A DNA stretch of 64,000 bases from DASUAL01 sp035763805 (GTDB lineage Bacteria; Gemmatimonadota; Gemmatimonadetes; Gemmatimonadales; GWC2-71-9), in assembly GCA_035763805.1 (NCBI GenBank), contig DASUAL010000027.1, positions 3,675 to 67,674 of the forward strand, read 5' to 3'. Each line of letters starts with the position of its first letter. The stretch's first letter is position 1. Of this stretch, positions 43,160-51,156 are shown one piece after another. A model generated the notes under the pieces. It was given only the letters and a program-made list of their open reading frames with translations. It was not told the DNA's origin and did no database searches. The position numbers and the translations under genes are program-made.

Positions 43160-43911
43160 CCGCGGGCGCGACGCGGATGGTCCTGGCGGCCGCCCTTGCC
43201 GGCCTCGCGACCGCGGTCGCCACGCGGGCTGCCGCGCAGCGGCAGCTGACCCGTGAGCAGGTCCTCGCGGCACTCGCCCAGGCCACGCCACAGGCGCCTG
43301 CCGACTTCACGGGCAAAGACCTCTCAGGTCTGGACCTCTCCGGCGTGGACTTCAAGCGCGCCAATCTCACGAAGTGCCAACTGGTGCGGACCAACCTGAC
43401 GAAGGCGCAGCTCTTCTCCGTGACCCTTACGGACGCCGTTGCGACGGAGGCGGACTTCACGGGCGCGAACCTCGACGTTGCGGTGGCCTACCGCGTCGAT
43501 CTGCGTCACGCGATCCTGCGCGACGCGAGCATCTTTGCCGTGATCCTCTACGACGCGGACCTCTCCGACGCCGATCTCACGGGTGCCCGGCTCATCGCGC
43601 CGATGAGTAACGCCAAGGCCGCGCGGGCCAAGCTCGTCAACGCCAACCTCGGCGCGGATCCGGCGAACCAGGGGATGGGTGTCATGCGCACGGACGCCAC
43701 AGGCGTGGACTTCAGCGGCGCGGATTTCACCGGGGCGAACCTGCGCAAGCTCCTGCTCGTCCGGGCCAACCTTACGGGCGCCGACCTCACGAATGCCGAC
43801 GTGACGGGGGCGGATTTCTCGGGCGCGATCCTCAAGGGCATCCGGGGCCGCGATCGGATCCGGGGGCTCGATCAGGCCCTCCACGTCGATCAGGCGATCT
43901 TCAACGACTGA
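43156..43911 (+). CDS. Secreted pentapeptide-repeat protein in the xox operon
   Basis: A 251-residue protein starting at a GTG inside the xoxG stop. A signal peptide (VLAAALAGLATAVATRAAAQ) is followed by a helix with REQVLAALAQA and then pentapeptide repeats of the A(D/N)LxG type from about residue 50 to 240 (ADFTGKDLSGLDLSGVDF, ANLTGADLTNADVTGADF). Pentapeptide proteins form right-handed beta-helices; no common activity is known. Translational coupling with the cytochrome suggests a periplasmic accessory or scaffold for methanol oxidation. A break in the repeats near SNAKAARAKLVNANLGADP marks an insertion loop. Confidence 0.85.
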   Translation: MTAGATRMVLAAALAGLATAVATRAAAQRQLTREQVLAALAQATPQAPADFTGKDLSGLDLSGVDFKRANLTKCQLVRTNLTKAQLFSVTLTDAVATEADFTGANLDVAVAYRVDLRHAILRDASIFAVILYDADLSDADLTGARLIAPMSNAKAARAKLVNANLGADPANQGMGVMRTDATGVDFSGADFTGANLRKLLLVRANLTGADLTNADVTGADFSGAILKGIRGRDRIRGLDQALHVDQAIFND

Positions 43912-43925
43912 TCGGGAAGCGCCCC

Positions 43926-44465
43926 TCAGCCCAGGGGCAGCCTCGCAAGCCAGGAGCCCGGGCGCCGCGCGCGGACCCACCGGTCCACTCCCCACGTGCG
44001 ACCCGCCCGCGCGCCCAAGATGACCACGAGGCTCACGATCAGCATGTAGTGGAACCCCTGCTGGGCCGAGCCCTGCCACTGCACGGCCAGACCGTAGTTC
44101 ACGACGAGCAACAGACCGACGCCCGCGGCGACCGTCGTAAGGCAGCCGAACACGAGGCCGAGTCCCACCGCGGCTTCGCCCAGGGCGGTGAGCTGCGCGA
44201 ACAGCTGGCTGTTGGGGATGACGCTGTGCTGCAGGAACTCCCGAAAGAACCCAACTGGATTCCCTTCCGCGTATTTGCCGACCAAGATCGGCATCACGTG
44301 AATCCAGCGGTCGGAGGCGGTGGGAACCGGGAGGAAGCCCCACAGCAGGGTCACAGAGAGCTTCGTGAACAGGGCCTTGACGAACCACAGCCCCACGGCG
44401 ATCCGGAGGACCGCGAGCCAGCGCTCAGGGGAGCGCATCGCCGGAGCGCCAGCATGCGTATCCAT
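43926..44465 (-). CDS. DoxX-family membrane protein
   Basis: From the ATG at 44465 the protein has 179 residues and four hydrophobic spans: LAVLRIAVGLWFVKALFTK, TALGEAAVGLGLVFGCLT, AAGVGLLLVVNYGLAV and FHYMLIVSLVVILGARA. WFVKALFTKL and the layout match DoxX/DUF-type quinone-related membrane proteins. It faces the xox operon tail to tail (14 bases apart) and follows mnmE on the minus strand. A TTG at 44510 is a weaker alternative start. Role unknown; a link to respiratory electron flow is only suggested by the family name. Confidence 0.72.
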   Translation of the reverse strand: MDTHAGAPAMRSPERWLAVLRIAVGLWFVKALFTKLSVTLLWGFLPVPTASDRWIHVMPILVGKYAEGNPVGFFREFLQHSVIPNSQLFAQLTALGEAAVGLGLVFGCLTTVAAGVGLLLVVNYGLAVQWQGSAQQGFHYMLIVSLVVILGARAGRTWGVDRWVRARRPGSWLARLPLG

Positions 44466-44516
44466 GGCGACGGGAGCTGCAAAGATGGCCGCCAGCGAGC
44501 CGGTCGGCAAGCAAGC

Positions 44517-45878
44517 TCATTTGCCCACGCAGAAGCTCGCGAACACGCGGTCCAGCACGTCGTCCGGTGTGACGGCGCCGATCAAATCGTCGAGCGCGCT
44601 GACGGCCGCGGCTAGGTGCGTCGCCGCCGCCGCGGCGTCCACTCCCTGCGCCCGCGCAGCGCCGAACGCCTCGACTTCGGCGAGCGCCCGCTCGAGCGCC
44701 ACCCGGTGCCGTGCCCGCGTGACGACGGGCTCAACATCGCCGAGCTCAAGCAACCGTCCGAAGGCGGCCTCGGCGAGGCGGCGCTTCAGGGCATCGACGC
44801 CCTCCCCAGACACCGCGGAGACCGGGAGGCGGTCAGGCAGTCGGGCGGTCGGCCGATCGGCGAGATCAATCTTCGTTTGCACCGTTACTACCGGCGCTCC
44901 ACACTGCGCGAGAAACGCGGCTCGCTCCGACTCTTCCCCCTTCCCCTTGGTCCCTTCCCCGACTTCTTCGCAAAACAACACTAGGTCCGCGGCTCCGAGA
45001 TACCTCCGGCTCACCTCGATCCCGATCCTCTCCACCCGATCTTCGCTGGCCCGCAACCCCGCCGTATCCACGAGCCGGAACGGGAACCCCCCGATCACCG
45101 CGTGGGCCTCGATCGCGTCGCGGGTCGTTCCCGGCACCTCGGTCACGATGGCGCGCTCCCGGCCGAGCAGCGCGTTGAAGAGGGAAGACTTCCCTGCGTT
45201 CGGAGGTCCCGCGATCACGAGCAGTGCGCCCTCCCGCAGGCGCTCTCCCTCGGGCGCAGTCGCGACGAGCCCCGCGATCCGCTCACGCAGCGCGCGCCAC
45301 GCGGCCTCCACGCGCTCCGGCTGCACCGGGCCCTCGTCCTCCTCGGGGAAGTCGATGTCGTAGGCGATCAGGGCTTCGAGCTCGAGCACCTCGGCACGCA
45401 GCGCCTCGAGCCGACCGGACAGGCCGCGGTCGAGCTGGTGGAGCGCCCGCTTCCGTTGCGCGGGCGACCCGGCATCGATCAGGTCCGCGGTGGCTTCGGC
45501 CTGGAGCACATCGAGCTTGCCGGTGAGCACGGCGCGCCGGGTAAACTCGCCCGGCCGCGCGGGGCGCGCGCCCGCCGCCACGAGGGCAGCGACCGCCTCG
45601 GCGGGAACGAGCAACCCGCCGTGCGTGGAGATCTCCACGAGATCCTGGCCGGTGTAGGAGCGGGGGGCCGGGAAGCACGCGGCGAGCACGTCGTCCACGG
45701 GCTCAGCGGACGCCGGGTGGACCAGCCGCGCACGCAGCGCGACGCGAGGGCGGTCGGCATGGAAGGGACGGAGGCAGCGCGCCGCGACCTCGAACGCGCC
45801 GCGGCCCGAGAGCCGAATCACCGCGAGCGCGGAGCGGCCGGGCGGCGTGGCCAGCGCGACGATCGGATCAGACAGCAC
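44517..45878 (-). CDS. mnmE: tRNA uridine-5-carboxymethylaminomethyl modification GTPase
   Basis: A 453-residue MnmE, partner of MnmG in modifying U34 of tRNAs and user of a folate-type C1 unit. The N-terminal domain starts DPIVALATPPGRSALAVIRLSG; the G domain has GPPNAGKSSLFN near residue 223, the DTAGLR switch near 270 and TKIDLAD near 335; the C-terminal CVGK is intact. The G domain carries two low-complexity stretches (GEGTKGKGEESE and DRPTARLPDRLP) encoded by G-rich or octamer-like repeats. It lies four bases after yidC, as in many origin regions. Confidence 0.95.
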   Translation of the reverse strand: MLSDPIVALATPPGRSALAVIRLSGRGAFEVAARCLRPFHADRPRVALRARLVHPASAEPVDDVLAACFPAPRSYTGQDLVEISTHGGLLVPAEAVAALVAAGARPARPGEFTRRAVLTGKLDVLQAEATADLIDAGSPAQRKRALHQLDRGLSGRLEALRAEVLELEALIAYDIDFPEEDEGPVQPERVEAAWRALRERIAGLVATAPEGERLREGALLVIAGPPNAGKSSLFNALLGRERAIVTEVPGTTRDAIEAHAVIGGFPFRLVDTAGLRASEDRVERIGIEVSRRYLGAADLVLFCEEVGEGTKGKGEESERAAFLAQCGAPVVTVQTKIDLADRPTARLPDRLPVSAVSGEGVDALKRRLAEAAFGRLLELGDVEPVVTRARHRVALERALAEVEAFGAARAQGVDAAAAATHLAAAVSALDDLIGAVTPDDVLDRVFASFCVGK

Positions 45879-45881
45879 CGG

Positions 45882-47558
45882 CTATTTGGGCGGTGACCCC
45901 CTCCCTTGCTCACGCAGCCGGCGACGGGCGATGAGGTACTGCTGTGGGATCGAGAAGATATTGCTCACCGCGTAGTACAGGTTGAGCCCGGACGCGAAGT
46001 TCACGAACAGCACCGTCATGAAGATGGGCATGAAATACAACAGCATCTTCGCCTGCGGGTTCGGCGGCACGCCGATCTGCCCGACCTTCGTGAGCACGAA
46101 CATCGAGAGTCCCATGACCACAGGGATGACGTAGTACGGATCGGCGCGCGACAGGTCGGGGAGCCACAGGAATGGGACGCCCCGGAACTCGATCGTGTTG
46201 GCGAACACGAAGAACAGCGCGAACAGCACCGGCATCGGGAGCAGCATCGGCAGACAGCCGCCGAACGGGTTGACGTTGTGCTCCTTGTAGATCTTCAGCA
46301 TTTCGCGCTGCAGACGCTCGGAGTCGCTCTTGTATCGCTCCTGCGTGTCCTTGATGAGTGGCGCCACGGCCTGCATTCGGATGCTCGCTTCCATCGCCTT
46401 CTGGTTCAGCGGCCAGAGCAGCACCCGCACGAGGATCCCGAAGATGACGAGCACCCACCCGTACGCGAGGGTCAGCCGATCGTGCATCCAGATCAGGATG
46501 TTGACCACGAGGATCGACACCGGCTGGATGACGCCGCTCATGAAGCCGCCGTAGGGATTGGCGTCGTCGAGGTCGTGGCCCAGCTGCGCCAGGCGGCGGT
46601 ACTCGAGCGGTCCCGCGTATATCTGGTATCGGAAATCCCCCGCCGGCGGCACGGGCAGCGTGAGCGCCAGCGCCGCGCGCGTCGCGACCGGTGACCGGCC
46701 GCCGAGGAACGACGATGTCGTTACGGTCGTCGGGCCGCCCACGGCGATGCCGCCGCCGAAGCGCGGCTGGTTCTCCTCGAACGCGAGCGCCACGGCGAGG
46801 AAGTACTTCGACTTGAGGCCGGCCCACGCGAACGGCCCGTCGAGCAGCTTGACGGTACCGGGTTTGAGCGACGAGAAAGCCGTGCTCTGCACCTTGGCTG
46901 CCTTGGCGACGACGGCGAAGTGCTTGAAGTCGTCTATCGTGTCCGCTTCGACCGAGCGCAGCCCGTCTCCCAGGCCCACGAGCATCACGGCGCCAGCGGG
47001 CCCAAGCCCCGAAACCACGCCCCGCACCCGGAAACGGTATTCATCCGGGAAGAAGACGTACTGGAGCGTTACCCGCGCACCGCCACGCCCGGCCGTGAGC
47101 GTCAGCGGCACACTGTCCTCCGCGACGCTCAGCACCGGCGTGCTGGGCGTGAACCGCCAGCCGGCGAGCGAGATCGTGTCCGTACCGACAATGAGGCAAT
47201 GGGCAAGGAGCGGCCGGCCGGCCGGCACGAGCTGCACGGGGCGGCCCGAGTCGACCGGCGCAAACGACTTGTAGTCAACGAGTTCCGCACGCACGAGCTG
47301 GGCACCCACGGTAGTGAACCCGAAGCGGTAGGCGGGCGACGTCACCCAGACCGTGTCGCCGGGGCCGTCAGCCGGGGTGGTTGTGGGACAGACGGACACC
47401 GGCGTCGGTGCGGCCCGCGCCGGGCGAACCGGCTGTGTTGGCGCGGCGACGCTGTCGACCGCTGCACGCCGCTTCAGGGGCTTGGGCGGGAACAGGATGC
47501 TCGGCAGGACTGCCACGATGAGCATCAGGACGATTGCGAGAATGACGCGTCGTTGCAC
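45882..47558 (-). CDS. yidC: Membrane protein insertase YidC
   Basis: A 558-residue YidC of the Gram-negative type: an N-terminal membrane anchor (ILAIVLMLIVAVLPSILF), a large periplasmic P1 domain to about residue 340, and the conserved five-span core with GGFMSGVIQPVSILVVNILIW, the cytoplasmic coil IKDTQERYKSDSERLQREMLKIYKEHNVNPFGGCLPM and a last span NFASGLNLYYAVSNIFS. The hydrophilic-groove arginine is probably in ILVRVLLWPLNQKAMEASIRM. It inserts inner-membrane proteins with or without SecYEG. Confidence 0.97.
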   Translation of the reverse strand: MQRRVILAIVLMLIVAVLPSILFPPKPLKRRAAVDSVAAPTQPVRPARAAPTPVSVCPTTTPADGPGDTVWVTSPAYRFGFTTVGAQLVRAELVDYKSFAPVDSGRPVQLVPAGRPLLAHCLIVGTDTISLAGWRFTPSTPVLSVAEDSVPLTLTAGRGGARVTLQYVFFPDEYRFRVRGVVSGLGPAGAVMLVGLGDGLRSVEADTIDDFKHFAVVAKAAKVQSTAFSSLKPGTVKLLDGPFAWAGLKSKYFLAVALAFEENQPRFGGGIAVGGPTTVTTSSFLGGRSPVATRAALALTLPVPPAGDFRYQIYAGPLEYRRLAQLGHDLDDANPYGGFMSGVIQPVSILVVNILIWMHDRLTLAYGWVLVIFGILVRVLLWPLNQKAMEASIRMQAVAPLIKDTQERYKSDSERLQREMLKIYKEHNVNPFGGCLPMLLPMPVLFALFFVFANTIEFRGVPFLWLPDLSRADPYYVIPVVMGLSMFVLTKVGQIGVPPNPQAKMLLYFMPIFMTVLFVNFASGLNLYYAVSNIFSIPQQYLIARRRLREQGRGSPPK

Positions 47559-47567
47559 CGTTCGTCT

Positions 47568-47795
47568 CTAGGGCACCGGATCGTACCCGCCCGGATGCAG
47601 GGGATGACAGCGCAGGATGCGCTTGACGCCGAGCCAGCTCCCTTTGAGCGCTCCGTAGCGCTCGACGGCATCATGTGTGTAGTGCGAGCACGATGGCACG
47701 AAGCGACACTGCGTAAGCACGAAATGCGACAGCGTCATCTGGTACGCGCGGATCAGTGTCATCACCGCGAGGCGCGGCCAGCGATGGACGCTCAT
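47568..47795 (-). CDS. yidD: YidD membrane protein insertion efficiency factor
   Basis: A 75-residue protein with the YidD pattern: LIRAYQMTLSHFVLTQCRFVPSCSHYTHDAVERYGALKG followed by RILRCHPLHPGGYDPVP. The start ATG at 47795 overlaps the rnpA stop (ATGA), the usual gene order rpmH-rnpA-yidD-yidC. It is an amphipathic membrane-associated factor helping YidC. A longer in-frame reading upstream overlaps rnpA and is not credible. Confidence 0.93.
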   Translation of the reverse strand: MSVHRWPRLAVMTLIRAYQMTLSHFVLTQCRFVPSCSHYTHDAVERYGALKGSWLGVKRILRCHPLHPGGYDPVP

Positions 47796-48106
47796 GTGAC
47801 TCGGCTCACGACCACCTCTGCCTCGGCGCGCAGCACGGCGAACGGGACCGCATACGCGACGCGCTTCGCGCGCACGACGAGATCGACGGATGGCAGCGTC
47901 GCGAGCGCGCCACGTCTCAGCGTTTCCCTTAGTCTGCGGCGCAAGCGATTGCGAGCCACAGCGGTGAACTGGAAGCGGGGGACGATGATTCCGATCCGCG
48001 GGTGGCCCGCTCGGTTTGGGCACCAGGCGATGTCGAGATGCGGAGTGCGCAAGCGGCGACCCTGCGCCCAGCAGGCTTTGAGCTCCGCGCCGCGCCCCAG
48101 GCGCAT
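47792..48106 (-). CDS. rnpA: Ribonuclease P protein component
   Basis: A 104-residue basic protein. The RNase P protein signature RNRLRRRLRE is near residue 54, preceded by RIGIIVPRFQFTAV. It binds the RNase P RNA, whose gene lies at 55363-55730 in this window, for 5' processing of tRNA. Position directly after rpmH is conserved in bacteria. Confidence 0.93.
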   Translation of the reverse strand: MRLGRGAELKACWAQGRRLRTPHLDIAWCPNRAGHPRIGIIVPRFQFTAVARNRLRRRLRETLRRGALATLPSVDLVVRAKRVAYAVPFAVLRAEAEVVVSRVT

Positions 48107-48129
48107 GCGGCGCGGAAATCGCTCGCCCG

Positions 48130-48291
48130 TTAGCGACTCCGGTGCTTGGACGGCAGGCGGACGGTGAGGCGCTTGCGCCCCTTCTTCCGGCGGCGGGACA
48201 GGACGGCGCGGCCCCAGGTCGTTTTCATCCGCGCCCGAAACCCATGCTTATTGATGCGCCGCCGATTGCGCGGCCGATACGTCGGACCCAT
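48130..48291 (-). CDS. rpmH: 50S ribosomal protein L34
   Basis: A 53-residue, highly basic protein translated from the ATG at 48291: MGPTYRPRNRRRINKHGF, then RARMKTTWGRAVLSRRRKKG and RKRLTV. This is the L34 pattern (YxPxxRRRxxxHGFRxRM...GRxVLxRRRxKGRxRL) with a slightly long C-terminus (PSKHRSR). It begins the leftward rpmH-rnpA-yidD-yidC-mnmE run and is divergent from dnaA, with 127 bases between the two starts. Confidence 0.95.
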   Translation of the reverse strand: MGPTYRPRNRRRINKHGFRARMKTTWGRAVLSRRRKKGRKRLTVRLPSKHRSR

Positions 48292-48346
48292 ACATTCCTC
48301 GCGTGAGGCCGGGAAACGTACACTGAATTCGGCGGAGCGGTCAAGG

Positions 48347-48375
48347 TTGACTTTTCCACATGCCAGCCGTAGTTT
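48347..48375 (+). promoter_or_regulatory. dnaA promoter with an overlapping DnaA box
   Basis: TTGACT (48347-48352), a 17-base spacer and TAGTTT (48370-48375) form a candidate promoter 44 bases before the dnaA ATG. TTTTCCACA at 48352-48360, one mismatch from the DnaA box consensus, lies in the spacer, so DnaA could repress its own gene. Confidence 0.6.
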
Positions 48376-48418
48376 CGGGCCGCCCTTGCTGGACGTCCCA
48401 CCTTTTCGTCATTCGTGG

Positions 48419-49807
48419 ATGGAGCAGTCTACTAAAGAAGCCTGGAAGCGTCTCCTCGATGAGGCGCGGCGCGAACTACCCGACGCGACGGTGCGCACGT
48501 GGCTCGAGCCGGCGGTGCCGATCGCACTGGACGACGATCGCCTGATCGTGGGCGCGCCGGATCAATTCGCAGTGGAGTGGAACGAGACCAAGCACGCGGG
48601 GGTCTTGGCACGCGCCGCCGAGCGCGTGTTCGGCCGTCCCACCGCCGTCGTCTTCCGGGTGCAGGAGGACCGCCAGCAGCGCCCGCAGATGGACTTCTTC
48701 GTCGCGCCGCGCGAGGCGGGCGCCGCGGCACCCGACAAGACGGCGGTGCCCACGACGCCGCTGAACGAGCGCTACACGTTCCAGACGTTCGTGATCGGGA
48801 AATCGAACGAGCTCGCCGCCGCCGCCGCGCACGCCGTCGCCGAGGCCCCCGGCAAAACGTACAACCCGCTGTTCATCTACGGGGCGACCGGCCTCGGCAA
48901 GACGCACCTCATGCAGGCCATCGCGCATGCCGTGCTCGAGAAGTACCCGGGAACACGCGTCCACTACTTCGGCGCCGAGCAGTTCATCAACGAGGTCATC
49001 GAGTCGATCCACGCCCGGACGATGTCGGAGTTCCGGCGACGCTACCGGAATGACGTGGACCTCTTCCTCGTCGACGACGTGCATTTCCTCGAAGGCAAGG
49101 AGATGACGCAGGAGGAGTTCTTCCACACCTTCAACGCGCTGTTCGAGGGACACAAGCAGATCGTGTTGACATCCGATCGGCCGCCCAAGGAGATCCCGGG
49201 CCTCGAGGATCGACTCATCTCGCGTTTCGAGTGGGGGCTCGTGGCCGACATCGGGCACCCCGACTTGGAGCACCGGATCGCGATCCTGCGGAAGAAAGCC
49301 GAACAGGATCACCTCGAGCTCACCATCCCCGATGACGTGCTGCGGTTCATCGCGGAGCACGTCCGCACGAGCGTGCGTGAGCTCGAAGGATGCATCATCA
49401 AGCTGCTGCTCTTCGCCTCGCTCAAGAACCGCGAGGTCACGATCGAGCTGGCCCGGGAGGCCCTCTCCGACAAGATCCGGCAAGGGGAGGGGGAGTCGAG
49501 CTACGGCACGCAACCGACTCCGAGCATCGACCGAGTGCAGGAGGTAGTGGCCCGGCGCTGGGGCGTCACGCCCGAGGGGCTGCGCTCCAAAGCCCGCACC
49601 AAGACGCTGACGATCCCACGGCAGGTCGCGATGTATCTCGCACGCGACATGCTGGGGATGCAGCTCGTCGAGATCGGGCAGGCGTTCGGCGGCCGGGACC
49701 ACTCGACCGTGATCCACTCGGTCGACAAGGTGGAGCGGCAAATGATGCGGGACCGGACGTTCAAGGAGCGCGTCGAAATGGCGCGACAGGAGTTGTCCGC
49801 ACTCTAG
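48419..49807 (+). CDS. dnaA: Chromosomal replication initiator DnaA
   Basis: A 462-residue DnaA. Domain I (WKRLLDEARRELPDATVRTWLEP) and a short linker are followed by the AAA+ domain: YTFQTFVIGKSNELA near residue 120, Walker A GATGLGKTH near 156, Walker B LFLVDDVHFL near 217, and RLISRFEWGL as sensor/arginine region. Domain IV carries the GRDHSTVIHSVDK DNA-binding signature near 432. The ATG at 48419 lacks a clear Shine-Dalgarno site, which may limit expression. It is followed by the candidate oriC and dnaN. Confidence 0.97.
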   Translation: MEQSTKEAWKRLLDEARRELPDATVRTWLEPAVPIALDDDRLIVGAPDQFAVEWNETKHAGVLARAAERVFGRPTAVVFRVQEDRQQRPQMDFFVAPREAGAAAPDKTAVPTTPLNERYTFQTFVIGKSNELAAAAAHAVAEAPGKTYNPLFIYGATGLGKTHLMQAIAHAVLEKYPGTRVHYFGAEQFINEVIESIHARTMSEFRRRYRNDVDLFLVDDVHFLEGKEMTQEEFFHTFNALFEGHKQIVLTSDRPPKEIPGLEDRLISRFEWGLVADIGHPDLEHRIAILRKKAEQDHLELTIPDDVLRFIAEHVRTSVRELEGCIIKLLLFASLKNREVTIELAREALSDKIRQGEGESSYGTQPTPSIDRVQEVVARRWGVTPEGLRSKARTKTLTIPRQVAMYLARDMLGMQLVEIGQAFGGRDHSTVIHSVDKVERQMMRDRTFKERVEMARQELSAL

Positions 49808-50049
49808 CCAACACATGGGCGCGGCGCGTGTGGGCAGGTGTGGGAACGGGCGCGGGTCGTGGGGAACGCGCCGAATGCCAACAGTCCCAACATTCGGGTC
49901 ATGTGCGTGCGGGCTGGTATCCCCCTGCAGGTGCCCGGAGTTAGGCCGATTCACCAACATTTCCCCGCGCTCTACTACTACTACTAGTATTTCTATCTTA
50001 GTAGAGTAGTAGATTCTTTACCCACACGACGGACGAGGCGACAGGCCGG
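49808..50049. other. Candidate replication origin (oriC) between dnaA and dnaN
   Basis: This 242-base gap has an A/T- and TAG-rich core in very GC-rich surroundings. The minus strand reads five consecutive TAG triplets (49972-49986) and the plus strand reads TAGTAG AG TAGTAG (49999-50012), facing away from each other around a 12-base GTATTTCTATCT. A DnaA-box-like TTACCCACA (one mismatch) follows at 50018-50026. Weaker TGTGGG boxes sit at 49829-49837 and 49839-49847. TAG repeats next to a DnaA box recall the DnaA-trio unwinding element. Confidence 0.65.
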
Positions 50050-51156
50050 ATGAAGTTCACGATCACTCGGGAGCAGCTGCAGGAAGGGTTAAGCGCCGTG
50101 GCAGCCGCAATCCCTGCCAAGACGACGCTGCCCGTTCTGGCGAATGTCCTCGTCGAGGCTACGAAGCAGGGTATCCGCTTCTCGGGGACCGACCTCGACA
50201 TCGCCGTGAGCACGGTCGTTCCCGCGGACGTGGACGCCGACGGGGCCGTGACGCTGCCGGCCAAGAAGCTCGTGGACATCGCCCGCGAACTGCCCTCCGG
50301 TCCGGTGCGAGTCACGGCGGCCGGCGAGTCGCGCGTGGGGATCGAGTGCGGTCGCTCGAAGTTCAAGCTTTTGGGGCTGCCGCGGGAAGAGTTTCCGTCC
50401 TTCCCGGCGGTGAAGTTCGACGGCGCCTGGAAGGCGAGCGCTGGCGTGGTGCACAAGCTCGTGGGACACGTGGCGTTCGCGGCCTCCACCGAGGAGAGCC
50501 GACCGATTCTCAACGGTGTGCTGTGGGAGCTCCGCCCCGACCGGATGCGCATGGTGGCCACCAACGGCCACCGACTCGCCAAAATGGACGTGCCGGCCAC
50601 GGGCGGCTCGACCGCCGACCTCATCGTGCCGCCCAAGGCGCTGGAGCAAATCCGCCGCTTGTTCGCCCCCGACGCGGATATCGAGATCGCGCGGAGCGAC
50701 AACCACATCGGATTCCGAGCGGGCGGGACGCTGGTCTTCTCTCGCCTGATCGAGGGGCCGTACCCGAACTACGAGCAGGTGATCCCGCGGGAAAACGACA
50801 AGGTGGCGACGGTCGACAAGAGCGCGATGGCCGCGGCGCTCCGCCGCATGAGCGTGGTGGCGAGCGACCAGACGCACCGTATCCGGCTCGCGTTCGCCGG
50901 CGGCGCAGTAAAGTTCTCGGTGCAGACGCCGGACCTGGGCGAGGCCCAGGACGAGCTGGCGGTGACCTACGAGGGCGAGCCGCTGGAGATCGGGTTCAAC
51001 GCGATGTACCTCCTCGAGATCCTCAAGTACATGCCCACCGACGAGGTGCGGCTCACCCTCAAGGCGCCCGAGCGAGCGGCGACGGTGGAGCCCGTCGGCT
51101 GGGATGATCCCGCCAGCCTCCTGGCCCTCGTGATGCCGTTAAGGCTGGTTGACTAG
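50050..51156 (+). CDS. dnaN: DNA polymerase III beta sliding clamp
   Basis: A 368-residue beta clamp with three similar domains. It opens MKFTITREQLQEGLSAVAAAIPAK; LPVLANVLVEA, EEFPSFP near residue 115 and the C-terminal VMPLRLVD are family features. It tethers Pol III and other partners, including HolA encoded at 2450, to DNA. Its 3' end overlaps the convergent mtgA gene by 18 bases. Confidence 0.97.
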   Translation: MKFTITREQLQEGLSAVAAAIPAKTTLPVLANVLVEATKQGIRFSGTDLDIAVSTVVPADVDADGAVTLPAKKLVDIARELPSGPVRVTAAGESRVGIECGRSKFKLLGLPREEFPSFPAVKFDGAWKASAGVVHKLVGHVAFAASTEESRPILNGVLWELRPDRMRMVATNGHRLAKMDVPATGGSTADLIVPPKALEQIRRLFAPDADIEIARSDNHIGFRAGGTLVFSRLIEGPYPNYEQVIPRENDKVATVDKSAMAAALRRMSVVASDQTHRIRLAFAGGAVKFSVQTPDLGEAQDELAVTYEGEPLEIGFNAMYLLEILKYMPTDEVRLTLKAPERAATVEPVGWDDPASLLALVMPLRLVD

